Source: Larix kaempferi (lineage: Eukaryota; Streptophyta; Pinopsida; Pinales; Pinaceae). Taken from it: a DNA stretch of 64,000 nucleotides. Position numbers and translations under genes: made by a program. The stretch is taken from assembly GCA_027924585.1 (NCBI GenBank), contig BSBM01001027.1, positions 251,001-315,000 on the forward strand, read 5' to 3'. This document shows, one piece after another, positions 12,660 through 24,410 of the stretch. Under the pieces are notes generated by a model. It was not told where the DNA came from and ran no database searches. It worked only from the letters and a program-made list of their open reading frames with translations. How positions within the stretch are numbered: position 1 is the first letter of the stretch; the number at the start of each line of letters is the position of its first letter.

Positions 12660-13428
12660 CAAGAGGTTGGACGACATGATCGGATAGTGAATCGAATGCA
12701 CATAAAGAAGACATGAAGATAAATGAGGATGCCTGCACAGATTGGTGCATTCAATGTCGATTCTATCATTCTGGACTTGGGATCAGACGTAAATATCCTC
12801 ACTAAGAAAACATGGGAGACAATGGGAAAACCACAGTTGGCATGGTCCCCTATACAACTTCGACTGGAAAATTAGAGCAAGGTCACCTCCATTTGGTAGA
12901 TTATGTCATCTTCCAGTCGAAATAGAGGGAGTGAATACTTACATAGACTTTGACGTTAAAGAAATCGTTGATAACACAAGCCCCTATCTATTGTTCCTAG
13001 GAATAGAATGGGAAATGGAGAATCAAGTTGTTATCAACTTTAAGAAAAGGACAATGTCTTTTGAAAACCGCGACGTGAGGGTAGTCGCCCCACTTGATCC
13101 ATCAAAAGGATGGAGGTATGTCGAGCCAATGCGGGACAAATTTACAGAAGGATGGGATAATGTATACAACATCTTAGAGGACTACATCAATTCCATTGCC
13201 GATGGAGAATTAGGGTGGCGAATTTTTATTTCGGCATCGTCAGACTCCGATGAAGCGCTTGAAAATTGGCAAAATCGATTACACGAAGTATCATTCAGAA
13301 GGTGCGCACAAATCACCCAGTCTTTGAGGTGGGTAGAGATGGAAGTATGCAAGCTACCAATATATGAAGTATTTCCTAATCTGAATATATTCATCACTGA
13401 ATTTGAAGAAAAAGTACCAAAACCATAG
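12660..13428 (+). pseudogene. pol: Gypsy-1 aspartic protease region (broken)
   Basis: The retropepsin motif appears as D-L-G-S-D-V-N at 12774-12794, where the family usually has D-S/T-G; Leu in the second position is unusual. The preceding strand SIIL and following TKKTWETMG fit the fold. A frameshift near 12870 moves the frame, after which the segment NTYIDFDVKEIV...LLFLGIEW, typical of the second half of plant Gypsy proteases, runs to 13425. Gag processing would be its task. The stops and frameshift make it inactive. Confidence 0.75.
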
Positions 13429-13830
13429 CGACTACTGGCATTGGAGGAAGCACTGAAGGCTACACCAGCACAGTGGTGGGAAGCACACAAGTCGTCAATA
13501 ATAAGATGGCCACTATGTCGACAACTGATGGTAGTTAGATTCAGGGAAACTAAAGGGTACTATGGGAGAAAATACAATGGAAGGGGTGATCCAAGGGATC
13601 ACCTGGAAGAGTGTCAAAGCGCATGGTAAATGAGACCAAAAAAGGAAAGGGTCCATGCGTTCATCCATACATTGGATGAGGTACTGTGGAGCTAGTATAT
13701 CATAGCAGAATTATGACACTGAAAAACTACATGGGGAGAGTTAACCATTAGTTCTAGCCATAATTTTAGCTTTTCGGATGAGAACCCCTTCATCCACAGT
13801 TCACTACAGGAGATTTGTGAGAAAGTACTC
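13330..13830 (+). pseudogene. Second Gag-like segment between protease and reverse transcriptase
   Basis: In the frame that starts at 13330, ATPAQWWEAHK is followed by YGRKYNGRGDPRDHLEECQ (13561-13620). After a TAA at 13627 come HAFIHTLDEV, TTWGELTIS and NFSF. The series G-x-x-D-P-x-x-H-L, then a hydrophobic TL block, then W-x-x-L and a Phe-rich end is the usual layout of the retrotransposon Gag capsid domain, here placed after the protease. Stops at 13426, 13627 and several more break it. The match is by motif only; a degenerate linker is the alternative. Confidence 0.55.
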
Positions 13831-14018
13831 AAAGCAGTTCCGCGGAAAAACCAATGGGATTACAGTGGATCGTGACACCATAAATGTTGATGGAGTGCTA
13901 CAATGTAACAGGAGGACCTGACAAAGAAGATGATCCACAAGATATTTATGTCCCAGAGTCGAAGGGAATTCGGGATGTTGAAGCACCATAAATTCCATTC
14001 GAAAAATTCCAACATCCT

Positions 14019-14873
14019 TTGAGAATCAAGAAGGTTAATATTGGGTCAGAGGAAAATCCCAATTTAACAAGTATTGGAAATTACCAGGACAATTCGACAA
14101 TTGGAAAATTTAATAATCTACTACACGAGTTTCAATATTTGTTCCCAACAAAATTTTCAGAAATGAAAGGCATTTCTGAGGACCTGTGCGAAATGAAGAT
14201 TCTACTAAAACCTGACGCGAAGCTAGTAAAGCAATGACAATACAGATTGAATCCCAAGTATAAGGAGCGAGTGAAAGCTGAGATAGAGCGAATGCTAGAT
14301 GCAGGAATCATAGAGCCCGTGCAAGAATCAAAATGGATCAACCCGATGGTTGTCCAAGATAAGAATACTGGTAAAATCAAGATTTGTGTTGATCTAAGGA
14401 AATTGAACGATGCCTGTATCCATGATCCATTTCCCACACTATTAACTGATGAAGTACTGGAAGGTGTCGGAGGTCAAGAGATATATTCATTTACAAACGG
14501 ATTCTCAGTATACCACCAAATAAAGATCGCGAAGGAGGATCGACATAAGACAACTTTCGTAACAGAATGGGGCTGCTTTCAATACACAGTAATGTTGTTT
14601 GGTCTTAAAAATGCCTCAACGATCTTTTGAAGGTTAGTTGTTGTTGCATTTAAAGACTTCATTCATAAGTTCATAGTAGTATACATGGACAATTGGACAG
14701 TATATGGACTAGTTAAGGACCACGTTGTGAATCTAAGACTGATGTTGGAAAGGTGTCAACAACATCAAATTTCACTGAACTTGAAGAAGTGCATTTTCTG
14801 TGCTCCATTTGGAATCTTGTTAGGACATATTGTATGCAAGGAAGGGATGTTGGTCGATCCAACGAAGATTTAA
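14019..14873 (+). pseudogene. pol: Gypsy-1 reverse transcriptase (broken; YMDN active site)
   Basis: A single frame, with TGA at 14235 and 14628 and TAA at 14871, encodes the reverse transcriptase of Ty3/Gypsy. Landmarks are LLHEFQYLFP, ERMLDAGIIEP, KIKICVDLRKLND, GFSVYHQIKIA, TTFVTEWGCFQYTVM and FGLKNA. The catalytic box at 14682-14693 reads Y-M-D-N rather than Y-x-D-D, so the second catalytic aspartate is lost (a GAT to AAT change would do it). The thumb segment MLERCQQHQISLNLKKC follows. The enzyme would copy element RNA in the particle; this copy is dead. Confidence 0.9.
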
Positions 14874-15480
14874 ATCATCATCGACTTACCACCACCAACG
14901 ACAATGAAGCAACTAAGGGCGAAGTTGGGACATACTGGGTATTACAGGAAGTTTATCAGAGGATATGCAGCAATCACAAAACCAATGAAAAAGATGCTAA
15001 AAAAGGATGCAAAGTTCGAATGGAATGACGACTGCCAGAAGAGCCTTGACATACTGAAAGCAAAGATGGTTGCAACACCAATATTAGTCTTCCTCGATTG
15101 GACAAAATAATTCCATGTTCATGTGGACATGTCATCAGTATCACTAGGAGTAATATTGGCCCATCTATGGGAGGGATCAATTGATCATCCGATCGCATTT
15201 GCGAGAAATAATTTTTTCCCTTGGGAGAAGAATTATATGAAGACGGAAAGGAAAGGCCTAGGAATGGTCTATGCGCTGCAAAAATTCTAACACTACCTAC
15301 TTGGAGGGAATTTCAAAATGTTTATTGATCACTCCACACTAAAATACTTAGTCAATAATCATGTTTTTGGGGGGAAGATCTGTCCCTGGTTGCTGCTATT
15401 TCAGGGGTTCGAATTTGAAATCATTGTGAAACCAGGACGATTGAATGTAGGACTTGATCACCTGTCCCGGATTGAATCAG
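14874..15480 (+). pseudogene. pol: Gypsy-1 RNase H (broken)
   Basis: It continues in the reverse transcriptase frame: LGHTGYYRKFIRGYAAITKP (connection), WNDDCQKSLDILK, then the RNase H core with HVHVDMSS (first Asp), ERKGLGMVYALQKF (Glu) and MFIDHSTLKYL (second Asp), ending at LDHLSRIE. TAA codons at 15108 and 15288 interrupt it. It would remove RNA from the RNA-DNA hybrid. Confidence 0.85.
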
Positions 15481-16819
15481 GTGGAGAACCAAGAAGCATT
15501 GATGAAGGCTTACTCGATACACAACTATTCATAATTGGAATGGTCGATGACCATTACGAGCAAATCATTCAGTTCTTGGCTACAGGACGTGCACCAGAAG
15601 AATTCATGACCAATCAGAAGAGACAACTAGTTGTTAGGGCTGTTGAATTTCAACTAATCGCAGATCAAATCTATAAAATGGGACCAGACGAAGTCCTTCA
15701 TTGGTGTGTCCTTCCGCATGAACAAGAAAGAGTATTGGAGGAATCTCACAGTGGGGTCACAGGAGGACACTATGGAGGGCATGCCACTGCCAGGAAAATA
15801 CTTAGGGATGGAATATGGTGGCCAATAGTGCATAATGATGCCCTAGATTATGCAAAGAGATCCGATGTATGTCAAAGAATAAGGAAATCATCGCGAAGGG
15901 ATGAAATGCCAGTAGTACCTCAACTGATGTTACAATCATTCAAAAAATGGGAAGTTGACTTCGTGGGAACCATCAACCCACCAGGAAAAAGAACAGAGTC
16001 ATGATACATAAGTACTACGACTGATTATTTGACGCAATGGGCTGAAGGTGCACTAGAAAAGGATTGCACGGTTGCGACAGTAGCAAGGTTTCCCTTCAAT
16101 AACATGGTCACCAGGTTCAGGTTCCTAAAGATACTGATGAGCGATCAAGGCACTCACTTCATCAATCAAACTATCAGGGCCATGACGAAATAATTTCATA
16201 TTCAAAATCAAAGGAGTACCCCATATCATCCATAGGAGAATCGTGCAGTGGAGGCATTGAATAAGGTATTGAAGCATGCACTCACAAAGGTGTGTAACAT
16301 AAACCATGTCGACTGTGATTTGAAGATCCCAATAGTACTATGGGCTTACAGAATGACATAGAAACGATTGAAAATATATAATCCATTCAAGTTAGTCTAT
16401 GGACAAGAAGCAGTGATGCCGATGGAGTATATCATTTGAGTCTACACATCACAACAGCAACAGGAATGAGTGATGATAGAGCCATCGAAGAACAGTTGGA
16501 GCAGCTTGTACAACTTGATGAGGATCACTTCATCGCAGGATTCCATCAGCAGGTAGAAAACGATCGACATAAGGCTTGGAACGATCTCCACATTAAGGCG
16601 AAGCACTTCCAGTGTGAAGACATGGTCCTACTATATGATAATAAGTTTGTGAAGCACCCAGGTAAGCTACAGATGCATTGGTTGGGTCCATAGATTATCA
16701 ATTTGATCACTGGTCGAGGTGTAGTGCAGCTACAAAAGATAGATGGGACATTGTTGAAAATTTTAGTTAATAGAAGCCGGATGAAGCCTTATCGCGATAG
16801 CCAGGCACACAACAACTAA
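15481..16819 (+). pseudogene. pol: Gypsy-1 integrase and C-terminal domain (broken)
   Basis: The H-H-C-C zinc module is seen in TGGHYGGHATARKIL...RSDVCQR, with the first Cys changed to Ser. The DDE core follows: WEVDFVGTINPP (first Asp), MSDQGTHFINQ (second Asp) and the STPYHP block, with TGA at 16002 and further stops at 16191 and around 16233. A one-base shift near 16437 moves into the C-terminal part, which holds FHQQVEN, MVLLYDNKF, KLQMHWLGP and the tail ending MKPYRDSQAHNN at 16819. This order, integrase after RNase H, confirms Ty3/Gypsy. Confidence 0.85.
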
Positions 16820-17814
16820 AAAAGACATTAAGTGAAAAATAAAAAATAAAAAAATTGAAGATTGATAATCTGTCGACAACATTAGGTCTGTCGACGGAAC
16901 AATGGCGAAGTAAGGAGTAAGAGACAAGGTTTGGAGCCTGTCGACGGTTGGCATGACACGAGGGAGTCAAATCAAGTAATAATTAGAACAATTAATCCTT
17001 GACAGACAACGGCGGAGGTGGATGATGACACAATTGATGACAGGATTTGGTGAATCTGCGAAGGATTCGACGTAGGATTTGGAAATAATTTTCCAAGAAT
17101 TAAAAGATGGATGGGGAGCGGGAAAGTTAAGTTATAAATACACGAACAAAAGGATAGCTAGAATCATTTATCCTTATGCACATTACTGGTTAGACTCATT
17201 AAGCCTGATGCGCGTTTCTGAATATGTTGCAGAGCGAAGAGTGAATTTAGAGGGTTGTAATGGTGCATTTCATTTCCAGCATGAGAACACAAGGTGTGCT
17301 AAGGGAAAGGATGACAAGTTTTCATGAACAACTAGTGGTTGCATTAGTGCGGGCGACGAGGAACAAGAGAAGTACCAGATGACTGATGGATACCGATCGA
17401 AGGACAAAGTGGGATGCTCGCAGGTCGGCACGGGCTGCAGTTTATGAAGAACCAATGAGTTTTTTGACCGCCACAGAACCAACACAAGGGACACTCCGGC
17501 TCCAGAGAAGGATGATCAGATTCGTGAAACCGATGTGCCGAAACTGGAGCAGTTGGATTTTGCATGCCTCGTCCACCATGCGTGCTAGAAATATTGTTTG
17601 CTGGCACCAAAGCGGTTGGATTCCGCATGCCTCGTTCACCATGGGTGATGGAAATATTGTTTCAGGAGAGGGGGTAGAGTATGAAGCAGTAATAGCCAAG
17701 GAAGTTGTCCACCCAGTCACGACAGCTTACGATGACTTCAAGAATCAAGTAGATGCACCAACAATTTCCAGCTGAGGTGGCTTGAGGGAGAGCCACAATT
17801 TTGTGTTGGGGGCC
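16820..17814 (+). other. Gypsy-1 post-integrase 3' region
   Basis: About 1 kb between the integrase stop and the 3' LTR. It contains three CTGTCGAC motifs at about 16870-16960 and two short open frames (17079-17327 and 17386-17775) without recognisable domains. A 61-bp tandem duplication starts near 17552 and 17613. GGGGGCC directly precedes the LTR and may be part of the polypurine tract. An extra reading frame or a captured segment cannot be told apart here. Confidence 0.5.
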
Positions 17815-19239
17815 TGTTGGAATGGACTTGGAGCACACAAGTGCAGAACCCCAAGTGATGAAAGGGTCAAAGACAAGAACAAAGGATTGGTTGCAAAGCT
17901 GAGATATGCAGAAGTGTTTGGTTATGTTAGTTAGAAATGGGTCACCAGGACCATTTTGTAACAGCCAAGTGATCCTATAAATAAATGTGCGATTGTAAGC
18001 CTTTAGAATCATTAATCTTGCGGGCATCTAGAAATAAGAATCCTTATTATGATTGTAATCCCGAGGGAACCTTTTTGGCACTGAATTGTGCATTATGAGA
18101 TGATACCTTCACATCTATCTGTGTCTTGTCTTTTGGATCGATCTATGGAAGCATTTATCTGGTTTGAGTCTGTTAGATCATAGCAATTGCTCTGAGTTTA
18201 TAGTGGTTCTGCAATATTGGGAATGACTGATATATATGTAAGGTTTGTTGTTACACCAAAACCTGAAGATTGTGATGAACATTTGAAACCAAGAACAAGT
18301 CCAAGGATCCCAGTGTGGGAGATCAATCCACATTAGATTCCCAGAGGTGCGGCGGTTATAACCGATACTCCAACACCCCCCCTCCGACATAGCTAGGGGG
18401 AATTGAACCTGGTGTGTTTCTTTAGTATGCATTAGTATGCATTTGTAAATACTTAATCCGAAGGTCACAATATGTTCTCGACATAGAGTGATCTGACAGC
18501 TCAACTTCTCTTAGATCATACCTACCCTTCATCTATGGCTTAACACCCGATTGGTCCATGATCTCTATTTAAAGAGCATGGAGGGTCATTGGAAAGTTGA
18601 TCGATTATGAGAAGCTCATTTGTAACTTTCTTTCCTTGCATAATAAATTGTCCCATAGAAGTTATTTGGTCGGGGCTGTGGAGTGTTTCCCTTACGAGGG
18701 TTTAAACCACGTCAAAACATCGGTGTGTTGATTTGTGATCTGTTTGTGTGAAGTTGTTTCTCTAGGTGTTCGGTCTTTTGGGAGTACCCTGTGTACCCGA
18801 ACAATATAAATCTCTGTCTTTTCGTTTATCCCAATGTATAATGTTTTTCTAATATTGCAGTAGATTTTTTCACAACTATGTTATGTCCCGTAGATTCCTT
18901 GAACATGCTTTGTTAATTTGTCTAATTCGTTGATTGTGAAATGGAAACATAGTTAAAGTGAAGACGAATAATGGTTAATAGGGTGATGGTATGATATCAT
19001 GATGCGAATGAAAATCTATGGCTTGTGTTGCTAATGAGAATAAGGTGGTGCATGTCTTCTCACAACTGTGGAAACTTGGTTCCTGCAACCCCCCTTAGAC
19101 ATCTCGGGTGAGACTTCACTCACTCTGTGGGTGTTGCTGGGAAGGGTAAAACCTTTCTGGGCCAATGTTTACGGGTGTCTGGTCGATGTTTGTTGATAGC
19201 AATACGAAGTGAACCCCTGTCGACATAACTATGTCAACA
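17815..19239 (+). repeat. 3' LTR of Gypsy-1, interrupted by a solo LTR
   Basis: It runs from TGTTGGAATGGAC to ...CTATGTCAACA. Removing the 567-bp insert and one duplication leaves about 853 bp, which agrees with 567 bp of the 5' copy plus its missing 289 bp. A TATA-like CTATAAATAA lies at about 17975-17984. Flanking AGTTA at 19240 would be the right target duplication. Confidence 0.85.
18237..18803 (+). mobile_element. Solo LTR related to Copia-1, inserted in the Gypsy-1 3' LTR
   Basis: The insert starts TGTAAGG and ends CCCGAACA, and is flanked on both sides by ATATA (18232-18236 and 18804-18808). The other Gypsy-1 LTR has an uninterrupted sequence here, so the boundaries are firm. Positions 18412-18803 match the Copia-1 LTR from about 34991 on. 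The first 174 bp do not match the Copia-1 LTR and include CCCCCCCTCCG and GGTTCAATTCCCC (minus strand). Confidence 0.85.
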
Positions 19240-20693
19240 AGTTAGGAGAAAGAAGAGGAAATTGGGTGACTGCACTACAAGAATATGACCTTGAATTTAA
19301 ACCAGCTAATATCATCAAAGTTCAAGGGTTATGTAATTTGATTACTGAAAATCCAATTGATAAAGATCATGGATGGGAAAATGAATTAGAAATGAATCTA
19401 ATTGAAGTATGTTCCATTTTCACTACTCCACAGTCTTGGTATAGAGATTTGATTCATTATCTTCAAAATGTATATTTTTTGGAACATTGGAATTCGAAGC
19501 AAAGAAGAGAACTACGATTAAAGTCAACAACATACCAAATAATAAATGGAGTACTATTTAGAAATAATTATGATGGATTTTTTCTAATATGTCTTGAAAA
19601 TGATGATGCAGAAAAAGTGGTAAAGGAGTTACATGATGGCCCTGCAGGGGGACATTATTCCGGGGACACTACTGCTCATAAAATATTGAGAGCTAGATAT
19701 TATTGGCCCACTATTTTTAAATATGCTCATGCTTATTCAAGGAGACATGATGTATGTCAGAGAAGTGTTGGCATACTACCAAAATCAACAGAACCACTAC
19801 AACCAGTTATCATTTCAGAACCATTTGAGCCATGGGGTTTGGATATCATCGGGGAAATCAATCCGAACTCTTCATTGCAACACCGGTACATTCTCACCAC
19901 CACTAATTATTTCATGAGGTGGACTAAATAAACTCCTTTATGCAAAGTAAATGAATATGTGGTCATCAGGTTTTTGCAAGAAAACATCATAACTAGGTTT
20001 GGAGTTCCAATTTCATTGGTTTTTGATAATGCATCTTATTTTTCTTCTGCTAAGTTAAGTACATTTTCTATGGAAAAAGGAATTAAATTTCATTATTCAT
20101 ATAAATATTATCCTCAATGGAATGGGTTGGAAGAATCCAACAATAAAACTCTCATACAAATATTGAAGAAAACAATTATTGAAAACCAAAGAGATTGGCA
20201 TGTAGCCCTTTGCAACGCTTTATGGACAGATAAGGTCACTCCAAAAGACCCTTTAGGGGTTTCTCCTTAAACCTAAGTATATGGGAAAGAGGCAATTATT
20301 CCCCCAAACATACTACTCATGTCCCTACAGTTAGCTCAGGAAGCTCGAGGGTCAAATAGCGAAACCATGCAGTCACAAATTAATACTTTGCTAAAACTTG
20401 AGGAAGCATGACAAAAGGCCAAAGATAGGTTCAACCGTCACCAAGACATTGTTAAAAAATGGTTTGATAAACATAAATCTGGCAAGAAATGTTTTGAGGT
20501 AGGAGACCTAGTTCTAAGGTGGGATCATCCTCATGAAGAAAAGGGGAAACATGCAAAATTTCAACAATTGTGGCTTGGTCCTTATAAGATTATGGAGAAT
20601 CTTGTCCCAACAACTTATAAGTTACAAGATTTACAAGGGGAGAAAGAAAACCTCCTTGTCAACGACGTAGCACTCAAACACTATTTTTCTTAG
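19240..20693 (+). pseudogene. pol: Gypsy-2 RNase H tail and integrase (broken)
   Basis: The frame begins at the edge of the Gypsy-1 LTR with the end of RNase H (LQEYDLEFKPANIIKVQGL), continues through the zinc module (GGHYSGDTTAHKIL...RRHDVCQR, one Cys replaced) and the DDE core: PWGLDIIGEI, LVFDNASYF and YYPQWNGLEESN. The C-terminal part has GDLVLRWDHPHEEKG, WLGPYKI and a tail ending at 20690. In-frame stops occur at 19929, 20268, 20274 and about 20409; there is no frameshift. The rest of the polyprotein must lie left of Gypsy-1, outside the window. The RNase H to integrase order makes it Ty3/Gypsy; a Tat-type lineage is my guess. Confidence 0.88.
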
Positions 20694-22179
20694 ATTTAGG
20701 GAAACCTGTTGTACATAAATAATTTTTTAATTTTTAGCCTTTTGTTCGATTTCATTTTTTCATATTAGGATAGTTAGCTTCAGCCTTATCTCATGTTGTT
20801 GATTTTGATTTATTTTCTTGATTGAAATAAACCTCAGGTCAACTTTCAGAGTAGCATAGCTTTTCTTTTTCTAAGCTTGCAGAATAAGAGTTTCACTCAC
20901 ATAGTTTTCCTGGTATAGGATATCTGCTAGTTATTTGTTAAGTTTTGTTTGATAGCTTAGATTCCACCCTCCACTATCATTCTGTCCCTTTGAATATTTG
21001 GAAATGAATATGATACCCTTACTTGATTCATATGTTGGACTGAACTAAACATTCATAAGGTATAAACAAGAGATGTCTTCATTGGTTGCATCTAATTATT
21101 TTCATGAGAATGAGTATGAACACATATGTGTTTTATGAAGGAGGCCACATTCAAAATCTGCCCATACTAAAGAAAGTCTAGGTCTGCAGAATTATGGAAA
21201 TACATTCTTTGATTTTGAATGCAAGATAAAATTTAACAACAAAAATAAAAAGGAAGGAAGATCATTGAAGATACAATTAGTGTTGATACAATTAAATGAT
21301 TTAGTTAACGATGAAAGAAGAAATCATTTGCACTATTAAAGGTTAAATCATCGATTAACAATCATTAAGGCACCGATTGAAGAATCAAAAACACTTTCAT
21401 GAAGATTATTGAAGAGTTGATAACACAAGGATGTTTTCATTTAGAATTTCTATTCATCACAACATGGTGACATGACATCGTTAATACAAATGTATGAAAA
21501 TAGTTTTGAGATCCGATACCCCATAGAACACTGGTTGAAAATTTTGATTGTACAGAACTCATAAATCAAATCTGATATATGGTTAATATCTCTTACTGCC
21601 CCATAAATGTGAATGACACCTCCAAAATTTTTACATTTGAAAGGAATTATGAGATTGAATTTATGAATATGGTTTGAAATGTTTCATTAACTGACATGGT
21701 AGTTTTGCAATAGGATTTGATTATCAGTGCTCACCAGTGAAAGATATTCGCTAGAAGAATATGCACCAGCCAACTAAAGACTATGGAGATGTCTCGCTCA
21801 TATTCACAGGGAAGTATTCTGTCACTTATCAAACTAATCCCTGATAAATTCATTTCAATTGAATATTTCAAAACTATATGATTCTTGTTTCAACAAACTT
21901 AACAAATATGATATCATGAAAAAGAAAACAATAATCAAACTACACCTCAAGCCCCTGATCTTTGTGCACAATCTTAAAATATGCTCCAAAACATGAGGTA
22001 TTGAAATGCCTTCTAACCCGTGACAACACTTTGGCTCTCGTTGTCATTCTTCCATCTTAGAAGGTAATTTACTCTTGAACCCACCAAATGAGCTTAGTTT
22101 TCTTCTTGTTAAAACAACCCTCATCTTGAATCTATCAGAATTGTTTGGGAAGTAAGTGATGGCACACTAGGGAGACCTG
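20694..22179 (+). other. Gypsy-2 3' region
   Basis: Non-coding AT-rich sequence. TGTTGTACATAAAT at 20709 directly follows a purine-rich stretch and recurs at 22180. The first ~160 bp after each are diverged copies (shared blocks include CCTTATCTCAT and GATTGAAATAAA). Either could mark an LTR start. Confidence 0.45.
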
Positions 22180-23479
22180 TTGTACATAAATATTTTTTGT
22201 TGATTCTTGACTTTCCATTTGATTTTTTCAATTCTCTTCCTATGTTAGTTATTTTTAGCCTTATCTCATTTTGATTTGATCTTGCTTTGCTTGACTGATT
22301 TTTGCTTGATTGAAATAAAAATCAGCTCAGCTTTCAGAGTGATATGCAAAAATGCAGAAATCTGAACAATCTCATGTGAAATGTTGATAATCACCAAAAG
22401 GATTAGAACTGGATTCATGAAAAAAGGAATTCTTTTTGTTAAAACAATGTCATTAGTCATTTTAATTGTTGTTTTGTTTTAAAGGGGGAAACTTGCTTCA
22501 TGTTTTATGTTGTGTCAATATAAATCTTGTGAAATAATAAGGATCTATGAATTCTAAATTACTATCAAGTTGGGGATCCACTCACTTACACATAAATAAC
22601 CATCTCAGGTAGCGTACTATAATTGACCCATGGAAAGGAATTAAGTCTTGCATATGTATGACAATTAAAATGATCTCATGCTACGAAAATTACAGCCAAA
22701 AGGATTATAATGAAGAGTCAAAATTTATGAAAAAATTATCTCCATCAAAGAAATGGTTTTAAAAATAAATACATCCAATCAAGAAGATTTCCCAGATGAT
22801 AATTCCAAAAGGGTCTTCTCCATCCGTAAGTATGACAAACAAAGAAAACTCATCACTCACACAAAAGGACATTATGGATGGAAGAACCCATGTCAAATGT
22901 TGAAGAATGAAGAAAACTATTTGTGAAAGACTCAGATGACTCGTCAAAAGAAAGCATCCAAATAAATGTTGATAGCATGGGAATGAAGAACAAAAGAATA
23001 CATATGTCTGACTTTGTTACGATCTTGTGAAGTCATATGTAGAGGTAACCAAAATATGGGACTAATAATGAACTCCATATTATGGCCTCGGGAGAGTGGT
23101 TAGGAAATCTGGTCCAGGTCGCCCTATTTCCCAAATGAATGACAAATATGATTCAAGAAAGATCCTCTCCCTACATAAAAAATAGCCTTTTAAAATCCCG
23201 GTAAAATGATAAAGGCACAATTTTACAATCAGAATTAATCAGAGACAAGCAATTGTGATCCTAAAATAGGTTTATTCAGAGATCTGTGTTCACCAGCTAG
23301 TCACCAATTGTTGCAGCTGCAACCTAATCCCCAATTTTTTTATAAAAATATAGGGCCCCTCCTTTTATTTTTTATTTTTATTTTTTCACTCAGATTTTAT
23401 TTTCATCTTCGATATACCTACCCATGAAACTTGGATTTTTATTGAAAAAACCAAAGAAAAGCATTCTTGCATGTTAAAT

Positions 23480-23960
23480 TGCGGGTTGCAGAAGTGCAGA
23501 TTGCCTTTCTGGCTATTTGAAATTGTTTCCACAATCCCGCAATTCCGCATTCCAACATCTCTGCATGCCCACCATCCCGCAGTACCACATCTAGCCTTTC
23601 CACATCCCGCATTGCCGAACTCCCGCATTCCCAATTGCGGATTGTGGGTTACATTGCCGACTTTGCAAAATTTTCTCCTGCAATCCTGCAAGCCCGACTT
23701 TTCTCCTTCCCGTGTTTCCGATTGTGGATTTCATTTATGACTTCCTAAAACTAATTACACATCTCACATTCCCTCTTTTCCGCATCCCGCATCTCCGCGT
23801 TCCCGCATTTACGGTTGCAGAAGTGCATATTGCAGATTGATTTTATGGTTTTTTGAATTGGCCTCCCGCATTATGCATATCTGCATCCCACTTTTCTATA
23901 TTCCGCAATTCCGATTGCAGATTGCGGATGGATTTTTTGACTTGTTGGAATTGTAATCTG
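23480..23960. repeat. CCGCA/TTGCGG-rich degenerate short-repeat tract
   Basis: Words such as CCCGCATT, TTCCGCA and ATTGCGGATTG recur at irregular 10-20 bp spacing on a background of C/T-rich sequence. The tract lies upstream of the TATA box in the probable LTR, that is, in its U3 part. Confidence 0.6.
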
Positions 23961-24410
23961 CAATTCTGCACTTCCACAATCCCACATGTGGAAGGATGGT
24001 TTTGGTCATTTTCTAGGGCCTTTTCCGACCTTCCGCCTCTGCATTAGTTATCATTTTCATGCTGAAACTAGATCGTGGAAGGATGAATCCCTTGTTTTGT
24101 AAATGATATCGATAAATCATACCTTTGAAATTTGTATTATGTTCATTATTACTTTGTTTAACAATGAATTGTCCTTATGCATTGATTGTAAATCATTCTT
24201 ACGCATTGAACTTATTGTTTCCTAGGACGCGAAGGAAGCTAAAAGGTTGCAGAAGCGGTAGGCACAAAAGACAATGTTGGCCATCCAAAGAACGCAGAGG
24301 TAGCTGAAAGACCGCGCGCATAAGAAATGGTAGACACAAGAGCCAAATTTGGCAAGCCAAAGGACGCACAGGGAGCCGAAATGATCAGTCATGTAAGAAA
24401 AATTCTTTTG

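Larger units (their letters stand above)
9398..19239 (+). mobile_element. Ty3/Gypsy retrotransposon Gypsy-1, decayed, with nested insertion
   Basis: It consists of a partial 5' LTR, a 0.9-kb leader, a broken gag-pol in the order Gag, protease, reverse transcriptase, RNase H, integrase, an extra 1-kb 3' region and a 3' LTR. The order is diagnostic of Ty3/Gypsy. LTR copies differ at about 16 of the first 132 aligned bases, so it is old. Its 3' LTR was later entered by a solo LTR, and the first ~289 bp of its 5' LTR are missing from the window. It is inserted in another Gypsy element that resumes at 19240. Confidence 0.88.

Noticed and set aside
18385-18412. B-box-like GGTTCAATTCCCC suggesting a tRNA or SINE
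   Set aside because: No matching A box or tRNA fold was seen, and the segment lies inside a TG...CA solo LTR with target duplications.
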